DNA of 22,453 nt. Origin: UBA7672 sp964550535 (GTDB taxonomy: Bacteria; Pseudomonadota; Alphaproteobacteria; Caulobacterales; Hyphomonadaceae). Position 1 is the first letter of the stretch, and every line of letters starts with the position of its first letter. A program made the translations under genes and the position numbers. Shown piece after piece: positions 13,983-20,542 of this stretch. The notes under the pieces are model-generated. The model was given only the letters and a program-made list of their open reading frames with translations, was not told the origin of the DNA and made no database searches. The stretch lies in assembly GCA_964550535.1 (NCBI GenBank), contig CAZJZQ010000054.1:1-22453 (forward strand). Reading direction: 5' to 3'.

Positions 13983-14234
13983 ATGGCCGTTCTGAAATCC
14001 GAACAGATACTGACCGAGTCCCCGAAATCGTTCGAGGACGCCATCCAGACCGCCGTATCGCGGTTCTCAAAAACCGTGCGCGGTCTGCGCTCGGCGAACG
14101 TCAACAACATGTCCGCCGTGATCGATAACGGACAGATCGTGACATATCGCGTGAACCTGCAAATCACCTTTGAGGTCGAAGACACGTTCTCCTCGGGGGC
14201 AGGTAAATCAGGCAAGAAAGATAAGAAGCGGTAA
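13983..14234 (+). CDS. Dodecin-like protein without the flavin-stacking tryptophan
   Basis: Dodecins are small proteins that assemble into hollow dodecamers and store flavin. The 83-residue product has the family layout: LTESPKSFEDAIQTAVSRFS, then KTVRGLRSANVNNM, then IDNGQIVTYRVNLQITFEVE, ending in a lysine-rich tail. In typical dodecins a tryptophan follows the first helix and stacks on the flavin. Here that place reads SANVNNM, and the whole protein has no tryptophan. It may bind another ligand or none. The frame is open from 13848, but the ATG at 13983 has AAAGGAG eight bases upstream and gives family length. It lies convergent with the MarR gene, 29 bases away. Confidence 0.8.
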   Translation: MAVLKSEQILTESPKSFEDAIQTAVSRFSKTVRGLRSANVNNMSAVIDNGQIVTYRVNLQITFEVEDTFSSGAGKSGKKDKKR

Positions 14235-14263
14235 GACGCCGGGGCCAGAGGCTCCGTCCTATC

Positions 14264-14848
14264 TTAGAACGCCTTCTCCGCGCGCAGCAGCGCCGGCAGG
14301 AAGGATGAGCCGACATGGCCTTCGATTTCCATCTGCGCGGCTTCCCAGGCCGGGATCGCCGCCTCAAGGCGGCGTGAGCCGGTTGCTGTCAGCCAGACGC
14401 TGCGCTTGCGCAGGTCTTCCTCGCTGGCGGTGACTTCCACGAGCGCGCTGCGCTCCAGCCCTTGCAGGTTGCGGGTGAGCGTGGAGGGGTCGATGTCGGC
14501 TTCGTCCGCGATCGCGGCCAGCGTGTTGTCGCGGGCGCCGGCGATGGTAAAGTACTGGTCGCGGTCTGCGGCTGCGATGAGCAGCGGGCGCGGCGCGATG
14601 AGCGCGCCGACGTCCGCGAGTTCCCAGCGGCNNNNNNNNNNGGCCTGCGTGTTGTCGCGGGCGCCGGCGATGGTCAGCAGCAGCATGAATTGGGCGATGG
14701 TGAGTTCGTGCGGCGCGAGGTGCGCCTCGTAAGAGCCGATCACCTTGCGCGCCACGGACCGCGCCGCGCGGGCGTAGCACGCTCCCCGGACCTCGCGGGC
14801 GCGAGTGGAGAGGCTCTTTCGTGAGACGGTCTTGCTGGGACGGGCCAT
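14264..14848 (-). CDS. MarR family transcriptional regulator, split by a chimeric duplicated segment
   Basis: MarR proteins are dimeric winged-helix repressors that respond to small ligands. The N-terminal helices (RARSVARKVIGSYEAHLAPH-like region, then LTIAQFMLLL) and the winged helix (LAAIADEADIDPSTLTRNLQ, then LERSALVEVTASEEDLRKRS) are clear. Between them lie ten N and about 28 foreign residues (RWELADVGALIAPRPLLIAA followed by ADRDQYF). These look like part of an alpha/beta hydrolase. They are bracketed by two copies of TIAGARDNT. Removing one repeat unit (126 bases, 42 codons) yields a 152-residue protein, the normal MarR length. The gene is therefore probably intact in the organism. No ribosome site precedes the ATG (14848-14846); twin palindromes sit directly upstream. 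Confidence 0.8.
   Translation of the reverse strand: MARPSKTVSRKSLSTRAREVRGACYARAARSVARKVIGSYEAHLAPHELTIAQFMLLLTIAGARDNTQAXXXXRWELADVGALIAPRPLLIAAADRDQYFTIAGARDNTLAAIADEADIDPSTLTRNLQGLERSALVEVTASEEDLRKRSVWLTATGSRRLEAAIPAWEAAQMEIEGHVGSSFLPALLRAEKAF
14516..14674. repeat. 33-base direct repeat around assembly gap in MarR gene
   Basis: Positions 14516-14548 and 14642-14674 are identical over 33 bases except one (A or T at the fifth base). The period is 126 bases. Between them lie 83 bases encoding the hydrolase-like fragment and the N run. The second copy begins directly after the Ns, the pattern of two contigs that share an end and were scaffolded instead of merged. Confidence 0.9.
14632..14641. 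other. Assembly gap (10 N) inside the MarR gene
   Basis: Ten unresolved bases, the same placeholder size as the gap at 11506-11515. Its position between repeated flanks suggests that the true sequence at this locus is shorter than shown. Confidence 0.95.
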
Positions 14849-14850
14849 TA

Positions 14851-14878
14851 ATTGTATCTACAATAATTGCAGATGCAA
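14851..14878 (-). promoter_or_regulatory. Twin MarR operators overlapping a likely leaderless promoter
   Basis: Two palindromes of similar design, ATTGTA-TC-TACAAT (14851-14864) and TTGCA-GA-TGCAA (14867-14878), have centres 15 bases apart. Both fit TTGnA-N2-TnCAA. The first ends two bases before the MarR ATG. On the minus strand TACAAT (14856-14851) resembles a -10 box, so transcription would begin at about the ATG with no leader, and bound repressor would cover the promoter. Autoregulation is inferred from this layout. Confidence 0.6.
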
Positions 14879-14961
14879 GTAAAGACAGACGCTGGAAACC
14901 AGGGGAAACATGACGCGGGCGATCATGGCCTGTCGGGCCCGATGATGTTGAGGCCGCGCGG

Positions 14962-15327
14962 TCAGCGCGTGTCATCATCAATGTGGCCGGCGGGGTCGTC
15001 ATCGTCGCTGCGGTTGTCCGGGTCCATCCCCGCTGCCTCCAGCGCCGTGTTGCTTTCCAGCGGGTTGCCCAGCGAGGCGATACGGTCGCGCAGGCGGGAT
15101 TCGATCTCGCCCATGTCCCCCAGCAAGTCCGCTGATCCGCGCGCCTGCGTGCTCGCCAGCAGACGCGTGAGTTGCTCGCGGCGGTTGGCGGAGCTGAGCG
15201 TCGTATCGAAAGCGATGTCGTCGATATCGTCGGCCGTCAGCTCCTGCGCGATGCCGGGCATGTCATCATCGCCGCCCAGTTCTATATCGAGGGGAAGGAC
15301 GGTTTCGCTGTCATGATGGCGGGACAT
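14962..15327 (-). CDS. Acidic hypothetical protein downstream of host-attachment gene
   Basis: No family recognised. The 121-residue product is strongly acidic, with Asp-rich ends (DIELGGDDDMPGIAQE near the start and NRSDDDDPAGHIDDDTR at the end). The helical middle is ELTADDIDDIAFDTTLSSAN then RREQLTRLLASTQARG. It has no signal peptide or membrane segment, so it is probably cytoplasmic. The ATG at 15327-15325 lies 12 bases after the stop of the upstream gene, with a weak CCGGAAA site, so the two form an operon. It may work with the baeRF-type protein; this is suggested by the arrangement only. Confidence 0.65.
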   Translation of the reverse strand: MSRHHDSETVLPLDIELGGDDDMPGIAQELTADDIDDIAFDTTLSSANRREQLTRLLASTQARGSADLLGDMGEIESRLRDRIASLGNPLESNTALEAAGMDPDNRSDDDDPAGHIDDDTR

Positions 15328-15339
15328 GGATGTTTCCGG

Positions 15340-15789
15340 TCAGTTGGCGGTGAGGAGGCGTTCAATGGCGCCGGCGGGCATGTTGGTGAGGTCTTTCGGC
15401 ACCTCGGCGACGATGCGGTCGGAGACCTCCTTGTGTATCGCCTTGCGCAGGTCGCCCATGATCATCGGCGGCGCGGCGATGACGAGTTTGTCGAAAGCGC
15501 CACGATGCGCGGCAGTGTAGAGCATGTCCGCGATCTCCTTCGCGAAGCGATGCTTCTCCAGCTTGTGCCAGTTGGTTTCCTGCATGGCGCTGCGGCGCGA
15601 GCCGATGGAGGAGAAGGCGCGGCCCGGGCGGTCGGTTCCCTGCTCGCTGCTCTTGGGGTTGTCCTGTTCGAGAACATCGACGATTTCGAGGTTGGGATGG
15701 ACCGCGTCGCCCTCATTCCTGAAGAACAGGGCCTTCTCTCCATCCCCCACCATCACCCATGCATTGTGTTCGATTCTGACGGCGGACAT
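15340..15789 (-). CDS. Host attachment family protein (baeRF-type)
   Basis: The 149-residue product matches proteins annotated as host attachment or bacterial archaeo-eukaryotic release factor-like (baeRF). It starts with a short strand NAWVMVGDGEKALFFRNEGD (nucleotide/RNA-handling eRF1-like fold). A polar insert GRAFSSIGSRRSAMQETNWH follows, then a helix EKHRFAKEIADMLYTAAHRG and the strand DKLVIAAPPMIMGDLRKAIH, and it ends in VPKDLTNMPAGAIERLL. The family name comes from early plant-attachment phenotypes; the molecular role is unsettled, possibly ribosome-related. The frame is open to 16038, but the ATG at 15789 has GGGAG six bases upstream. It is divergent from the thiolase gene. Confidence 0.85.
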   Translation of the reverse strand: MSAVRIEHNAWVMVGDGEKALFFRNEGDAVHPNLEIVDVLEQDNPKSSEQGTDRPGRAFSSIGSRRSAMQETNWHKLEKHRFAKEIADMLYTAAHRGAFDKLVIAAPPMIMGDLRKAIHKEVSDRIVAEVPKDLTNMPAGAIERLLTAN

Positions 15790-15925
15790 CGGCATCTCCC
15801 GAACTGCTCTCCAGACCCAACGGACGGGCGCGACAGGCGTTCCTTGCCGCTCTTGCCTCCAGCTTGACGGAATGTAGGCAGGGGACGATTGTGCCCCGCA
15901 CAAATTCAGAGGAAAGGCCCTATCC

Positions 15926-17107
15926 ATGAGCGCTTCGGACCCCGTTGTCATTGTCGGCATGGCCCGCACGCCGATGGGCGCGATGCTTGGCGAACTGGCC
16001 GGGTTGTCCGCCAACGACCTTGGCGCGCAGGCGATCAAGGCCGCGCTGGCGGAAGCCGGCGTGAAGGGCGACGAGGTCGAACTGGTCTATATGGGCAACT
16101 GCCTGCCCGCCGGGCAGGGCCAGGCGCCGGCCCGCCAGGCCACGATCAAGTCGGGTCTGCCGAAAAGCTCGGAAGCCACCACGCTCAACAAGATGTGCGG
16201 ATCGGGCATGCAGGCGGCCGTGATGGGCCGCGCGGCCATCCTCGCCGGCGCCGCCGGCGTGGTGGTGGCCGGCGGCATGGAAAGCATGACCAACGCCCCG
16301 CACCTCGTGGACCTGCGCAAGGGGCACAAATACGGCGCGGCGTCGCTGAAGGATCACATGGCGACGGACGGTCTTGAGGACGCCTATGGCGGCGGCGCGA
16401 TGGGCAACTTCGCCGACATGATCGCGAAAGAATACCAGTTCACCCGCGAACAGCAGGACGCCTATGCGCTGGAGACGTTGAGCCGCGCGCAGGCCGCCAC
16501 GAAGGAAGGCCGTTTCAAGCGCGAGATCACGCCGGTCACCGTGAAGGGCAGGAAGGGCGACGTGACCGTCGACACGGATGAACTGCCGCGTCAGGCGATG
16601 CCGGAAAAAATCCCGACGCTGCGCCCGGCCTTCTCCAAGGACGGCACGGTCACGGCCGCGAACGCTTCCGGCATTTCGGACGGTGCGGCCGCTCTGGTGT
16701 TGATGAAAGAGTCGGAAGCGAAAAAGCGCGGGCTGAAGCCGCTGGCGAAAATCGTATCGACGGCGGCGCATTCGCATGAACCGGCATACTTCACGACGGC
16801 TCCCGTGCCGGCGATGCAGAAGGCTCTGGAGAAGGCCGGCTGGAAAGCTTCGGACGTCGATCTGTGGGAGATCAACGAAGCGTTCGCCGTCGTCCCGATG
16901 ATCGCGATGAAAGAACTGGGCATCGGCCACGACAAGGTGAACGTGAACGGCGGCGCCTGCGCCCTCGGCCACCCCATCGGCGCGTCGGGCGCGCGTGTTG
17001 TCGTGACGCTGATCAACGCCATGGAACAGAAGAACGCCAAACGCGGCGTCGCCGCGCTGTGCATCGGCGGCGGCGAAGGCATCGCGATGGCGATTGAGCG
17101 GGCCTGA
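15926..17107 (+). CDS. Acetyl-CoA C-acetyltransferase (thiolase)
   Basis: Thiolases condense two acetyl-CoA to acetoacetyl-CoA or run the reverse cleavage in fatty-acid and ketone metabolism. The 393-residue length and all three catalytic elements are those of the biosynthetic/degradative thiolase II type. The nucleophile is C91 in TLNKMCGSGMQA, H349 lies in CALGHPIGASGAR, and C379 lies in AALCIGGGEG. VVAGGMESMTNAP and NEAFA are also present. The ATG has GAGGAAAGG about nine bases upstream. No acetoacetyl-CoA reductase or acyl-CoA dehydrogenase is adjacent, so the pathway (polyhydroxybutyrate, beta-oxidation or amino-acid breakdown) cannot be told and no symbol is given. A GNAT gene follows after three bases. 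Confidence 0.93.
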   Translation: MSASDPVVIVGMARTPMGAMLGELAGLSANDLGAQAIKAALAEAGVKGDEVELVYMGNCLPAGQGQAPARQATIKSGLPKSSEATTLNKMCGSGMQAAVMGRAAILAGAAGVVVAGGMESMTNAPHLVDLRKGHKYGAASLKDHMATDGLEDAYGGGAMGNFADMIAKEYQFTREQQDAYALETLSRAQAATKEGRFKREITPVTVKGRKGDVTVDTDELPRQAMPEKIPTLRPAFSKDGTVTAANASGISDGAAALVLMKESEAKKRGLKPLAKIVSTAAHSHEPAYFTTAPVPAMQKALEKAGWKASDVDLWEINEAFAVVPMIAMKELGIGHDKVNVNGGACALGHPIGASGARVVVTLINAMEQKNAKRGVAALCIGGGEGIAMAIERA

Positions 17108-17110
17108 GTC

Positions 17111-17548
17111 ATGACTGCGCCGGAGCAGCGGCTGGATATCCGTTTGCTCGGCGAGACGGATGTTCCGGATCTCGTTGCGCTCTGGACTGATGCTGGTCTG
17201 ACACGTCCGTGGAACGATCCGGTAGATGATGCGAGGCTGGCCCTTTCCGGGCCAGCCTCTGTCATTCTGGGCGCTCGTATCGGCGGGGAACTGGTCGCCT
17301 CTGTGATGGCCGGTTGGGATGGGCATCGCGGTTCGGTTTACTATCTCGCCGTGGCCGAGGCGTTTCGCGGGCGGGGCCATGCCCGTGCCCTGCTGACGGC
17401 GGCGGAAGACTGGCTGTTGAGGCAGTTCAACGCACCGAAGCTGAATTTGATGGTGCGGGCCGGAAACTCCAGTGCGCTGGGATTTTATGATCGCGCCGGA
17501 TATGGCGTGGACGATGTCGTCGTGCGCTCCCGCCGCCTGCGGGATTGA
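17111..17548 (+). CDS. GNAT family N-acetyltransferase
   Basis: GNAT enzymes move an acetyl group from acetyl-CoA to an amine; the acceptor is unknown. The 145-residue product has the GNAT core: strand SVYYLAVAEAFRGRGHARAL with the acetyl-CoA loop RGRGHA (86-91), then LNLMVRAGNSSALGFYDRAG with N119 and Y126 in the usual places, and a final strand. It resembles the short YpeA-like acetyltransferases. It starts three bases after the thiolase stop, so it is translated from the same message. A perfect 11-bp hairpin lies inside its first third (17233-17259), which could reduce expression relative to the thiolase. Confidence 0.88.
   Translation: MTAPEQRLDIRLLGETDVPDLVALWTDAGLTRPWNDPVDDARLALSGPASVILGARIGGELVASVMAGWDGHRGSVYYLAVAEAFRGRGHARALLTAAEDWLLRQFNAPKLNLMVRAGNSSALGFYDRAGYGVDDVVVRSRRLRD
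17233..17259. other. Perfect 11-bp hairpin inside the GNAT gene
   Basis: GAGGCTGGCCC (17233-17243) and GGGCCAGCCTC (17249-17259) pair without mismatch around TTTCC. The stem is as strong as a terminator but lies within coding sequence and has no T run. It starts 126 bases after the thiolase stop. Confidence 0.8.
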
Positions 17549-17582
17549 TGGCCGGGGCGTGACCGGCCAGAGCGCGGCAAAT

Positions 17583-17885
17583 TCATGCAGCGACAGGTTT
17601 CGCCCGTTCGATGCGTTTGCGATCGGCGGGATCGTTCATCGCTTCCCAAAGTTCATTGCGGCGCTGGATGTTCAGCCAGAAATCCGGACTGTTTCCGAAG
17701 GCTCGCGCAAGAATAAGCGCCGTCGCCGCCGTGACAGCGCGCCGGTTGTTGCACAACTCGTTGATGTGCTTGCGGGGCAGGCCGGTCGCTTCCGCCAGAG
17801 CGCCTTGTGTCAGCTCCATAGGGCCGAGGAACTCCTCGTTGAGGATTTCGCCTACGCTCGCCGGTCGTCTTTTCGTTGTCAGCAT
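17583..17885 (-). CDS. higA: HigA-type antitoxin (XRE helix-turn-helix)
   Basis: This is the DNA-binding antitoxin of a type II toxin-antitoxin pair, expected to bind the toxin and repress the operon. The 100-residue product has the HigA/VapI layout: VGEILNEEFLGPMELTQGAL, then the helix-turn-helix ALAEATGLPRKHINELCNNR, then TAATALILARAFGNSPDFWL followed by NIQRRNELWEA. The frame is open to 17972; the ATG at 17885 is chosen because GAGGG lies just before it and overlaps the toxin stop. The order toxin first, antitoxin second is typical of HigBA. It is convergent with the GNAT gene. Confidence 0.9.
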   Translation of the reverse strand: MLTTKRRPASVGEILNEEFLGPMELTQGALAEATGLPRKHINELCNNRRAVTAATALILARAFGNSPDFWLNIQRRNELWEAMNDPADRKRIERAKPVAA

Positions 17886-17893
17886 GAGAACCC

Positions 17894-18190
17894 TCACCTG
17901 TAGTCGTGGTTGTCGAGATAGAGGTCGCTGGCTTCGCCGCGAGACCCATCCCAAATGAATACGAGCCGCCATTTCCTGTTCACGCGGATGGAATGATGGT
18001 CTTTCAGTTTTCCGGCCAGTTTCTCGAAGTGGTTGCTGGGTGGAACCCTCAAATCCTGGTCATTGGTTGCGTCGTCGATCATTTGCAGTCTGCGGAACAA
18101 CTGGTCCTTGATGCTGGCTGGAATCTGCTTTCCGGCGACATCATCGACAAAGAAATTGGACAGCCATTCATGCCGGAAGCTTTGGATCAT
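17894..18190 (-). CDS. higB: HigB-type toxin (RelE superfamily)
   Basis: HigB toxins are RelE-fold ribonucleases that cut mRNA on the ribosome. The 98-residue product shows the family pattern: IQSFRHEWLSNFFVDD, then ASIKDQLFRRLQMIDDATND, DLRVPPSNHFEKLAGKLKDH, and the core SIRVNRKWRLVFIWDG ending YLDNHDYR. The basic residues of the IRVNRKWRLVF strand are those expected for RNA binding and cleavage, so it looks intact. The stop lies eight bases before higA. The ATG at 18190 lies close to a TATATA -10 box, giving a very short leader. An inverted repeat upstream probably binds HigA. Confidence 0.92.
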   Translation of the reverse strand: MIQSFRHEWLSNFFVDDVAGKQIPASIKDQLFRRLQMIDDATNDQDLRVPPSNHFEKLAGKLKDHHSIRVNRKWRLVFIWDGSRGEASDLYLDNHDYR

Positions 18191-18200
18191 GCTCAGGTTC

Positions 18201-18242
18201 TATATAATGGCGCACGACCCGATGTACCACCATACGGTACAT
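18201..18242 (-). promoter_or_regulatory. higBA promoter and operator
   Basis: TATATA at 18206-18201 (minus) is a good -10 box ten bases before the higB start. ATGTACC (18222-18228) and GGTACAT (18236-18242) are exact inverted repeats with a 7-base spacer and cover the -35 position. Such a site is the expected HigA/HigBA autorepression operator. Confidence 0.65.
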
Positions 18243-18362
18243 GATGCAAATCCATCCTGCCGTTAAGGGCCGCTGGCGCGTCCTTCGTCTCGCGCTTAAG
18301 AAGGCGGGATGCGCCTCCCGGTTTGTCAGGGGAGGAAGCCCAGAGCGCCGGGAATGACAACG

Positions 18363-19415
18363 ATGTTGAGCTATGACGTCTGTGAGTGCGGGGCGCCGTT
18401 GCGGCGGATGGAGCGGGAGACGCCGAAGCCGCGCGGGGCGGAGGTTGTGCTGCGCGTGATCGCGGCGGGCGTTTGCCATTCGGATCTGCATATCTGGGAC
18501 GGTTATTACGACATTGGCGGCGGGCAGAAATTGCAGTTGCTGGAGCGCGGCATTAAACTTCCGCTGACCATGGGCCACGAGAATGTCGGCGAGGTGGTCG
18601 CGGCCGGGCCGGATGCGAAGGGCGTGAGCGTCGGCGATGTGCGGCTGATCCATCCGTGGATGGGGTGCGGCGAATGCAAGGTGTGCAAGCGGGGCGATGA
18701 GAATCTCTGCCTGAAGCCTTGCAGCGTCGGCATTCATCGCGGCGGCGGGTTTGCGACGCATCTTCTGGTTCCGCATCCGCGCTATCTCTTCGATATCGGG
18801 CCGCTGAGCCCGGAGCGGGCGGCCCCGCTGGCCTGTTCGGGCGTCACGGCTTTTGGCGCGCTGGACAAGCTGGGCGATGCGTTGCGGGAAGAGCCGGTCG
18901 TGATGATTGGCGCGGGCGGCGTGGGGCTGATGGCGATTGCGCTGCACGCGAAGATGGGCGGCAAGTCCGCTGTCGTCGTGGACATTGATCCGGCGAAACG
19001 CGAGGCCGCGAGACAGGCCGGAGCGGCGCACGTGATCGACGGTTCGGCGAAGGATGCGGCGGAACAGGTTCGTGCGGCGACGGGCGGCGGGGCGTGGTCG
19101 GTGGTCGATTTTGTCGGCGCCGGGCCGACGGTGAAGCTGGGCGTTGATGCGACGACCAAGGGGGGCAAGGTCATTGTCGTCGGGTTGTTCGGCGGGGACG
19201 TCACGGTTCCTACTCCTTTCTTTCCGATCAAGGCGCTGACCATTCAGGGCAGCTATGTCGGCAGCCTGAACGAGATGGCCGGGTTGCTCGACCTGGTGAA
19301 AGCCAGGGGCGCGCCGGACGTGCCGGTCGCCACGCGGCCGCTGGACGAGGTGAACGCCGCGCTGAACGATCTGCGCGACGGGCGGATCATCGGCCGGGTT
19401 GTGATGACGCCGTAG
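18363..19415 (+). CDS. Zinc-dependent alcohol dehydrogenase family protein
   Basis: Medium-chain zinc dehydrogenase that oxidises an alcohol or reduces an aldehyde with NAD(P); the substrate is unknown. The 350-residue product has the catalytic zinc ligands C38 (GVCHSD) and H72-E73 (TMGHENVGEV). The structural-zinc cysteines 102, 105, 108 and 116 lie in MGCGECKVCKRGDENLC. The Rossmann loop VVMIGAGGVGLMAIAL is near 180, with acidic VVVDID after it, pointing to NAD rather than NADP. LACSGVTAFGALDKL is the conserved segment between domains. The ATG at 18363 has GGGA nine bases upstream; an ATG three codons earlier (18354) is possible. It is divergent from higBA. Confidence 0.9.
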   Translation: MLSYDVCECGAPLRRMERETPKPRGAEVVLRVIAAGVCHSDLHIWDGYYDIGGGQKLQLLERGIKLPLTMGHENVGEVVAAGPDAKGVSVGDVRLIHPWMGCGECKVCKRGDENLCLKPCSVGIHRGGGFATHLLVPHPRYLFDIGPLSPERAAPLACSGVTAFGALDKLGDALREEPVVMIGAGGVGLMAIALHAKMGGKSAVVVDIDPAKREAARQAGAAHVIDGSAKDAAEQVRAATGGGAWSVVDFVGAGPTVKLGVDATTKGGKVIVVGLFGGDVTVPTPFFPIKALTIQGSYVGSLNEMAGLLDLVKARGAPDVPVATRPLDEVNAALNDLRDGRIIGRVVMTP

Positions 19416-19471
19416 CGTCGTCCCTTCCGACTCACCGCGTCCCGATCTAGGCTTCGTTCCAGAGGCGGGAC

Positions 19472-20542
19472 GTGGACGCGATTCTGGAAGAAATCAGGCG
19501 GCAGGCGCATTGGTGCGGCGAGTTCGGCTCGCCTTTCACCCGCGAACTGCTGTTGCGCGCGGCCGATGACCTTGCGGCTGGCGGGCCCGTGGCGGCCATC
19601 GTCGCGGGATGGGAGAGCAATCCCTTCGCGGACGCGCTGTCGCTGCGGCTCGCAGGCGCGCTGCACGCGGCGGTGCTGACGGGGCGCGACGCGGCGCTGG
19701 CGGCGGAATACCCCGCAGCGCGCGCGGCCATGGAGACGGGCTGGTCGATGGACCGGGTGTGGCCGCTGGCGCGTGATTTTATGGAGCGGGAGGCGGCGTG
19801 GACGCGCGATTTCCTGCAATCGCCGCCCCAGACCAACGAGACAGGCCGCGCCGCCGGACTCGGCGCAGCTTTCCTGTGGCTGGCGCAGCGCTCACCGGAG
19901 CCGTTTCATATGCTGGAGCTGGGCGCGAGCGCCGGGCTCAACATGCATTGGGACAGCTTCCGCTTTACGCACACGCCCTGGGGACGGGAGGCGGGCGAGG
20001 GGCCGCTGGCCGCCACCGTGATCGAGGGCGCGGCGCCGGGATGGCGGCCGCTGCGCATCGCATCGCGCGCGGCGTGCGACCAGAACCCGCTGGACCCGTC
20101 AGACCCATATGACCGTTTGCGCCTGCGCGCCTATGTCTGGGCGGATCAGGCGGCGCGGATGGAGCGGTTGAACGCGGCCATCGCGCTGGCGTCCGCCTCT
20201 CCGTTGCGTGTCGAGAAGGCGGATGCGGCGAAATGGGTCGCGGCGAAGCTGGCGCCGGTTTTTCCGCGCGGGACGACGGTGATCTATCACTCCGTGTTCC
20301 TGCAATATCCGCCGCAGGAGACGCGCGATGCGATCCGCCTCGGGATTGAAGCGGCGGGCGCGCGGGCGAGCGTGGAGCGGGGTCTGGCGTGGGTGCGCTT
20401 TGAACCGGAGGCGGTTCTGGGCGCTGCGCGCGAGCCTTCGCGCTATGTTCTGAATGTGGTGCGCTGGGCGGGCGCGGGCCGCGAGGAAGAGACGCTGGCC
20501 GAAGTTGATCCGCATGGGCGGACGATGCGGTGGTTGGGGTAG
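19472..20542 (+). CDS. DUF2332 family protein
   Basis: The function of DUF2332 is not established. The 356-residue product has its hallmarks: N-terminal QAHWCGEFGSPFTRELLLRA, then a central glycine motif MLELGASAGLNMHWDSFRF near 146-164 that resembles a methyltransferase motif I. The C-terminal block is GTTVIYHSVFLQYPPQETRD, and FEPEAVLG follows near the end. The glycine motif suggests a Rossmann-like, SAM-binding fold, but no catalytic role has been shown to my knowledge. The start codon is GTG at 19472, with AGAGGCGGGA just before it. It follows the alcohol dehydrogenase by 56 bases and may share its transcript. Its last 578 bases lie opposite a minus-strand reading frame. Confidence 0.88.
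   Translation: MDAILEEIRRQAHWCGEFGSPFTRELLLRAADDLAAGGPVAAIVAGWESNPFADALSLRLAGALHAAVLTGRDAALAAEYPAARAAMETGWSMDRVWPLARDFMEREAAWTRDFLQSPPQTNETGRAAGLGAAFLWLAQRSPEPFHMLELGASAGLNMHWDSFRFTHTPWGREAGEGPLAATVIEGAAPGWRPLRIASRAACDQNPLDPSDPYDRLRLRAYVWADQAARMERLNAAIALASASPLRVEKADAAKWVAAKLAPVFPRGTTVIYHSVFLQYPPQETRDAIRLGIEAAGARASVERGLAWVRFEPEAVLGAAREPSRYVLNVVRWAGAGREEETLAEVDPHGRTMRWLG

Noticed and set aside
15920..17380. 486-codon minus-strand frame opposite the thiolase
   Set aside because: The thiolase has all catalytic residues; the opposite frame has His/Arg-rich shadow composition.
18241..18357. Short plus-strand frame of about 38 codons before the alcohol dehydrogenase, ending in ATGA overlap with an upstream ATG
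   Set aside because: The overlap looks like coupling, but the basic peptide matches nothing known, it has no ribosome site, and the region resembles a dispersed repeat.
18168..19031. 287-codon minus-strand frame opposite the alcohol dehydrogenase
   Set aside because: Shadow of the dehydrogenase and overlapping the higB start; no recognisable domain.
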